Below, one piece after another: positions 59,793-64,000 of a stretch of DNA of 64,000 nucleotides (its first letter is position 1; every line of letters begins with the position of its first letter). This DNA is from Nocardia pseudobrasiliensis NBRC 108224 (lineage in GTDB: Bacteria > Actinomycetota > Actinomycetes > Mycobacteriales > Mycobacteriaceae). The DNA lies in the NCBI RefSeq assembly GCF_001613105.1, contig NZ_BDBS01000005.1, forward strand, positions 310,001-374,000. Direction: 5' to 3'. Below the pieces are notes generated by a model. The model made no database searches. It saw only the letters and a program-made list of their open reading frames with translations, and was not told the DNA's origin. The translations under genes were made by a program, and so were the position numbers.

Positions 59793-60440
59793 ATGACGGA
59801 GCGACGGGCGCGCGGTACCAGTCCCAACGGACGCGGAGACCGCCGCTCGTCGCGGTCGACTCGATCTCGGCCCGTGCGGTCGTCGGGGGCCTCCGCGCCC
59901 TCGGCGCGCACGGCCGCCGGTAAGCGCGCGGCCCAGCGCCGGACCGGCAAGTCGGAATCCGGTGGGGGAGCGGGGAAATCGACCCGCGCCGCGGCCAAGC
60001 ACGATCGCAAGATCTTCGGCCTGTCGACCGGCCGCGCGGTGATCCTGGCGGCCGTGCTGTGCGCGCTGGCGCTGACCCTGGCGGTTCCCATGCGCACCTA
60101 CTTCAGTCAGCGTGCGGAGTCGGCCCAGCTCGCCCAGCAGCGCATCGATCTCGAGAACGATCTGGCGCGCCTGCGTGATCGCCGTGCCCAGCAACAGGAT
60201 CCGGCCTACATCAAATCCGAGGCCCGAGACCGGCTGCGGCTGGTCATGCCCGGCGAAACCCCCTACATCGTGCAGGTGCCCGGCATCGAACAGCCCGCGG
60301 TTCCCGCCCAGACCACCCAGCCCCGTAAACCGGACCCCTGGTACACGGAGCTGTGGCGCACTATGTCCAACCCCCAACCAAATCAGGCGGATCCGGAACC
60401 CACCACCCCGGCGCCGCCTCCGGAAGGAGCACCCCGGTGA
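59793..60440 (+). CDS. FtsB/DivIC-type septum formation protein
   Basis: 215-aa bitopic membrane protein. A basic, probably disordered cytoplasmic N-terminus of about 80 residues precedes a transmembrane helix (AVILAAVLCALALTLAVPM, about 91-109). An extracellular coiled coil (QRAESAQLAQQRIDLENDLARLRDRRAQQ) follows with DPAYIKSEARDRLRLVMPGE, the DivIC hallmark, and a Pro-rich tail. It would join FtsL/FtsQ at the divisome. ATG 59793. Follows eno as in mycobacteria (Rv1024 position) and overlaps DUF501 by GTGA. Confidence 0.9.
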   Translation: MTERRARGTSPNGRGDRRSSRSTRSRPVRSSGASAPSARTAAGKRAAQRRTGKSESGGGAGKSTRAAAKHDRKIFGLSTGRAVILAAVLCALALTLAVPMRTYFSQRAESAQLAQQRIDLENDLARLRDRRAQQQDPAYIKSEARDRLRLVMPGETPYIVQVPGIEQPAVPAQTTQPRKPDPWYTELWRTMSNPQPNQADPEPTTPAPPPEGAPR

Positions 60441-60967
60441 CCCAGCCCGACACCCAGCCGAGCGCAGCGGATCTCGAGATCGTCGCCCGGCAGCTGGGCC
60501 GCCCGCCGCGCGGTGTGCTCGCCATCGCCTATCGCACCCCCGACGGTCAACCGGCGGTGGTCAAGACCGCCCCGCATCTGCCCGACGGCACTCCGTTCCC
60601 CACGCTGTACTACCTGACCGACCCGCGTTTGACCGCCGAGGCGAGCCGGCAGGAGGCCGCCGGACTCATGCGCGGTATGACCGAGCGACTCGGCAGCGAT
60701 CCGGAATTGGCCGCGGCCTATCGCGCCGCCCATGAGAGCTATCTGGCCGAACGCGATGAAATCGAGTCCCTCGATACCGATTTCAGCGGCGGCGGCATGC
60801 CGGATCGGGTGAAATGTCTGCACGTGCTGATGGCGCACGCGCTGGCCAAGGGTCCGGGCGTGAATCCCCTCGGCGACGAGGCGGTCGCCTTGGCCGCCGA
60901 CAACGGATTGCGCGGCACCGCGATTCCCGCGGAGTGGCCGAGATACGAAGGGGCACGGGATGAGTGA
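60437..60967 (+). CDS. DUF501 family protein
   Basis: 176-aa protein of the DUF501 family, function unknown. Typical sequence: IVARQLGRPPRGVLAIAYR, LPDGTPFPTLYYLTDPRLTAEASRQEAAGLMR and MPDRVKCLHVLMAHALAKGPGVNPLGDEAV. The conserved Cys/His segment VKCLHVLMAH hints at a metal or active site. GTG 60437 has GGAAGGAG upstream. Sits between the ftsB-like gene and ppx with overlaps on both sides. Confidence 0.88.
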   Translation: MTQPDTQPSAADLEIVARQLGRPPRGVLAIAYRTPDGQPAVVKTAPHLPDGTPFPTLYYLTDPRLTAEASRQEAAGLMRGMTERLGSDPELAAAYRAAHESYLAERDEIESLDTDFSGGGMPDRVKCLHVLMAHALAKGPGVNPLGDEAVALAADNGLRGTAIPAEWPRYEGARDE

Positions 60968-61907
60968 TCGGGTCGCCGCGGTCGACTGCGGCACCAATTC
61001 GATTCGACTGTTGATCGCCGACGTCGGCGCGGACGGTCGGCTGACCGACGTCCATCGCGAGATGCGCATCGTGCGACTCGGCCAGGGCGTGGACGCGACC
61101 GGCGAACTGAATCCGGAGGCGATCGAGCGCACCCGCGCGGCGCTGCACGACTACGTGGACCTGATGCGCGACAACGAGGTCATCCGGGTGCGCATGGTGG
61201 CGACCTCGGCCACCCGCGACGCGCGCAATCGCGACGACTTCTTCGCCATGGCCGCCGCCGAGCTGGGTCGGGTGACGTCCGGCGCGCGGGCCGAGGTGAT
61301 CACCGGCGACGAGGAGGCGCGACTGTCGTTCGCCGGTGCGGTCGGCGAATTGTCCAGCGCCGAAGGGCCTTTCGTCGTGGTGGATCTGGGCGGCGGATCC
61401 ACCGAGGTGGTACTCGGCGACGCCGACGGTGTGCAGTCCGCCTACTCCGCCGATATCGGCTGCGTCCGGATCACCGAACGGTGCCTGCACGGCAATCCGC
61501 CCACTCCCGAGGAGGTCGCCTCGGCGCGCTTCTTCGCCTCCCAACGCCTGGCGCAGGCCTTCGGCGTGGTGCCCGTAGAGCGGGCCCGCACCTGGGTCGG
61601 CGTGGCGGGAACCATGACCACGATCGCCGCGGTCGCCCTGGACCTGCCCGAATACGATTCTGAGAAGGTACATCTCACCCGCCTGAGCCTGGACGAGGTG
61701 CGCTCGGTCTGCCATCGGCTGGTCGCCATGAACCACGACGAGCGCGCCGCGCTGGGCCCGATGCATCCCGGCCGCGTCGACGTCATCGGCGGTGGCGCGG
61801 TGATCACCGAGGTCCTGGCCGACGAGCTGGCCCGGCGCGCGGGCATTGCCGAACTTATCGTCAGCGAGCACGACATCCTCGACGGGATCGCCCTGTCGAT
61901 CGCCTGA
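60960..61907 (+). CDS. ppx: Exopolyphosphatase / GppA-type phosphatase
   Basis: 315-aa ASKHA-fold phosphatase hydrolysing polyphosphate or pppGpp. Phosphate-1 loop AAVDCGTNSIRLLIAD, VATSATRDARN, acidic VITGDEEARLSF, phosphate-2 DLGGGSTEVV and a C-terminal VDVIGGGAVI. Only the two N-terminal domains are present (short form, as in mycobacterial Ppx). Overlaps DUF501 by 8 nt. Confidence 0.93.
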   Translation: MSDRVAAVDCGTNSIRLLIADVGADGRLTDVHREMRIVRLGQGVDATGELNPEAIERTRAALHDYVDLMRDNEVIRVRMVATSATRDARNRDDFFAMAAAELGRVTSGARAEVITGDEEARLSFAGAVGELSSAEGPFVVVDLGGGSTEVVLGDADGVQSAYSADIGCVRITERCLHGNPPTPEEVASARFFASQRLAQAFGVVPVERARTWVGVAGTMTTIAAVALDLPEYDSEKVHLTRLSLDEVRSVCHRLVAMNHDERAALGPMHPGRVDVIGGGAVITEVLADELARRAGIAELIVSEHDILDGIALSIA

Positions 61908-62130
61908 AACCCCGTAAGGCAGCCGTGCATCGTGCCAAGCTGCCATGCCGGTAGATGTGCACATTGAGGGCAAATTGCTCAAGCGTCCAACATTCTGACC
62001 GGAATTTACTTCCTCGACACACATATCCCGCTACTCTGCTGGCCGCGGCGACCGAACCCCGGATCGCCGACTTTCGTGCGACCGCCACCCCGGTTGCTGG
62101 AAAATTGCGTTACATGGAAAGGTCGAGCAC

Positions 62131-63597
62131 ATGACGGAAGTGGCTCACCCCGAGCGGCAAAGCTCCGAACGAACCGTGTTCGGACATCCGATCGGGTTGG
62201 TGAATCTGTTCGGAGTCGAGCTCTGGGAACGGTTCTCGTACTACGGCATGCTCACCATCCTGGGCTACTACCTCTACTACTCGCTGGCCGACGGTGGTCT
62301 GGGGCTCGAGAAGTCCACCGCGACCGGCATCGTCGGCGCCTACGGCGGCCTGGTGTACCTGTCCACCGTGCTGGGCGGTTGGATCGCCGACCGGGTGCTG
62401 GGCATGGAGCGCACGGTCTTCTACGGCGGAGTGGTCGTGATGGCCGGGCATATCGCGCTGGCGGTGCTGCCCGGATTGCTCGGCGTGGGCGTGGGTCTGG
62501 TCCTGGTCGCGCTGGGTTCCGGTGCGCTCAAGGCGAATGCCTCGTCGCTGCTGGGCACCCTCTACGACAAGGGTGACGCGCGCGCGGACGGCGGTTTCAC
62601 GCTGTTCTATCTGGGCATCAACCTCGGCGCGTTCATCGGCCCGCTGATCACCGGTGTGCTGCAGGACAATATCGGCTTCCACTGGGGCTTCGGCGCGGCC
62701 GCGGTCGGCATGGCGCTGGGCCTGGCGCAGTACGTGGTGTTCCGGCGAAATCTGGGCGGACACGGCCGCGAGGTGCCGAACCCGTTGCCGCGGAGCCAGG
62801 TCGGCAAGGTCGTCGGATTCGCGGTCGCGGTGATCGTGGTGGTGGCGATCGCGCTGGTGACCGGGCTCGTCACGCTGTCGAATCTGAAGTGGGTGGCCAC
62901 CGGAGTCATCGCGGTGGCCTCGATCGTCTACTTCGCCGTGATGCTGACCGATTCGAAGGTCACCCCGATCGAGCGCACCCGCGTGCGGGCGTTCATTCCG
63001 CTGTTCATCGCCAATGCCGTGTTCTGGTCGCTGTTCCAGCAGATCTTCACCGTGCTCGCGGTGTACTCCGACGAGCGCATGAACTGGACCATTTTCGGCT
63101 GGACCGCCCCCTCGAACTGGGTCGGCTCGGAGGAGCCGGTGTGGATCATCACGCTGTCCCCCCTGTTCGCGATCATGTGGACCCGTCTGGGCAACCGCGC
63201 CCCGAGCACCCCGCGCAAATTCTCCTTCGGCGTGATCGGTATGGGCGCGGCCTTCCTGCTGTTCGTGCTGCTGTCCGGCTTCGAGGGCAAAACCGTCCCC
63301 GCCCTGCTGGTCTTCTTCATCCTTGGCGGCTTCGCGGTCTCCGAACTCCTACTCTCGCCCATCGGCCTGGCCGTCACGACCCAGCTGGCCCCCCAGGCAT
63401 TCCGAGCCCAGATGATGGCCCTGTACTTCTTCTCCGTCGGCCTAGGCACCGCGATGTCCGGCGTCCTGGCAGGCTTCTACAGCACCGACAACGAGGTCAC
63501 CTATTTCGGCCTGACCGGCCTGATAGCCATAGCCGTAGGCATCGTCGTCTACTTCCTCTCCCCCCGCGTCAGCCGACTGATGGAGGGCGTCCATTGA
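62131..63597 (+). CDS. POT/PTR2-family proton-coupled peptide transporter
   Basis: 488-aa MFS-fold transporter importing di-/tripeptides with protons. The POT signature ELWERFSYYGM (ExxERF) is in helix 1, GGLVYLSTVLGGWIADRVLG in the helix 2-3 loop, and FYLGINLGAFIGPLITG in helix 5. About 14 helices are visible. ATG 62131 has GGAAAGG upstream. The 223-bp upstream gap contains no gene. Confidence 0.92.
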   Translation: MTEVAHPERQSSERTVFGHPIGLVNLFGVELWERFSYYGMLTILGYYLYYSLADGGLGLEKSTATGIVGAYGGLVYLSTVLGGWIADRVLGMERTVFYGGVVVMAGHIALAVLPGLLGVGVGLVLVALGSGALKANASSLLGTLYDKGDARADGGFTLFYLGINLGAFIGPLITGVLQDNIGFHWGFGAAAVGMALGLAQYVVFRRNLGGHGREVPNPLPRSQVGKVVGFAVAVIVVVAIALVTGLVTLSNLKWVATGVIAVASIVYFAVMLTDSKVTPIERTRVRAFIPLFIANAVFWSLFQQIFTVLAVYSDERMNWTIFGWTAPSNWVGSEEPVWIITLSPLFAIMWTRLGNRAPSTPRKFSFGVIGMGAAFLLFVLLSGFEGKTVPALLVFFILGGFAVSELLLSPIGLAVTTQLAPQAFRAQMMALYFFSVGLGTAMSGVLAGFYSTDNEVTYFGLTGLIAIAVGIVVYFLSPRVSRLMEGVH

Positions 63598-64000
63598 CCA
63601 ACCCGCCGGAGAATTCCGAGACGCCCGTACAAATTCGGTAGTCTGACCCGGCACGCCCCCGTAGCCCAATTGGCAGAGGCAGCGGACTTAAAATCCGCAC
63701 AGTGTCGGTTCGAGCCCGACCGGGGGCACGGACAGCATCCACACAGACGTCATCGACGGTCTGGGTAGATCTGTCCGGCCTGGTAGCGGTGATCGTTGCT
63801 GCGGTGCGGGCGATTTCAGGCACTTGATCGGCAGGCAGTTTGACGGTGATGACGGCGCGGGTCGCGTCGTCGTTGAGTTGGACAGTGAGTTGGGTGACGG
63901 CGAACAGACGTCGCAGCAGCTCCTCCGGTGCGGCCGATAGGTTGAGGGCCAGGTATGGCAGGGCATCGAGTAGCGCGATATCTGACGCGGCGGGGCGGCA
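63569..64000 (-). CDS. C-terminal end of a probable serine recombinase/integrase (partial)
   Basis: An open frame enters at the window edge and reads LLDALPYLALNLSAAPEELL, then VTQLTVQLNDDATRAVITVKLPADQVPEIA. This matches the C-terminal tail style of actinobacterial recombinase-family proteins (a leucine-rich LPxLxLxLxxAPExLxRRL helix followed by a short beta hairpin). The recognisable part ends near 63790. The frame then crosses the whole tRNA-Leu gene antisense and stops at 63569, inside the end of the peptide transporter, so the true stop may have been lost by recombination. The catalytic domain would lie beyond the window. Confidence 0.5.
   Translation of the reverse strand, partial: CRPAASDIALLDALPYLALNLSAAPEELLRRLFAVTQLTVQLNDDATRAVITVKLPADQVPEIARTAATITATRPDRSTQTVDDVCVDAVRAPGRARTDTVRILSPLPLPIGLRGRAGSDYRICTGVSEFSGGLVNGRPPSVG
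63655..63728 (+). tRNA. tRNA-Leu (anticodon UAA), short variable arm
   Basis: 74-nt cloverleaf: acceptor GCCCCCG (63655-63661) with CGGGGGC (63721-63727), D-arm with AATTGGCAGAGG, anticodon stem GCGGA/TCCGC around CTTAAAA (anticodon TAA at 63689-63691), T-arm GTCGG-TTCGAGC-CCGAC. CCA is not encoded. The variable loop is only about 5 nt, unlike the long arm usual for leucine tRNAs. Confidence 0.88.

Overview
The window is high-GC actinobacterial DNA and most resembles a Nocardia or close relative (Nocardiaceae). The evidence is the gene content (ergothioneine genes egtA-E, secreted LIP-type lipases, a Stealth-family sugar phosphotransferase, an Rv0805-like phosphodiesterase) and a scaffold matching the Mycobacterium tuberculosis block Rv1010-Rv1026: rsmA, ispE, rplY, pth, prsA, glmU, a TetR gene, mfd, mazG, lpqU, eno, ftsB/divIC, DUF501, ppx. 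Names and synteny come from motif recognition and memory; no search was run.

Layout. 44-3375: two tandem secreted lipases and rsmA. 3815-7230: a translationally coupled copper operon (chaperone, His-rich membrane protein, P1B ATPase) behind a CsoR-like operator. 7279-16197: ispE, an LLM oxidoreductase, an Uup-like ABC-F ATPase, a heptad-repeat coiled-coil protein, a DUF445 gene flanked by two Abi-alpha/DUF4393 paralogues, and an NTF2-like protein. 16194-20703: prfC, a TetR regulator with a dicarboxylate/amino-acid symporter, and a PlsC acyltransferase behind two identical 15-bp palindromes. 20923-24086: rplY, pth, an ADP-ribosylglycohydrolase and an SDR. 24088-30129: the ergothioneine locus (egtE divergent from egtABCD). 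30126-40150: DUF2461, an acidic protein, prsA-glmU, tRNA-Gln, two TetR genes, mfd-mazG.

40151-57570 is an accessory segment inserted between mazG and lpqU relative to the mycobacterial order. It begins with a decayed SDR remnant and a 126-bp repeat, followed by small redox or binding proteins, a flavodoxin with an iron-box-like site, a Stealth gene preceded by a tiny ORF and hairpin, and a cyclic-nucleotide phosphodiesterase. Its core is a divergent pair of operons at 46462-57224. The leftward operon encodes a 2-oxoglutarate/Fe(II) amino-acid oxygenase, SbnB-like and SbnA-like 2,3-diaminopropionate enzymes, a PLP decarboxylase and a MATE exporter. The rightward operon encodes a complete Opp/Nik-type ABC importer. 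Two IdeR/DmdR-like iron boxes lie between them. No NRPS or NIS synthetase is present in the window, so this reads as a candidate compact amino-acid-derived metallophore system with its own export and import. It is the best candidate for something undescribed here.

57571-63597 returns to the scaffold (lpqU-like, eno, ftsB-like, DUF501, ppx) plus a POT peptide transporter. The window ends at a tRNA-Leu(UAA) gene abutted by the C-terminal end of a probable recombinase, suggesting an element integrated beside that tRNA. Several intergenic gaps hold private tandem repeats (34, 126, 46 bp and degenerate units) or long perfect palindromes.
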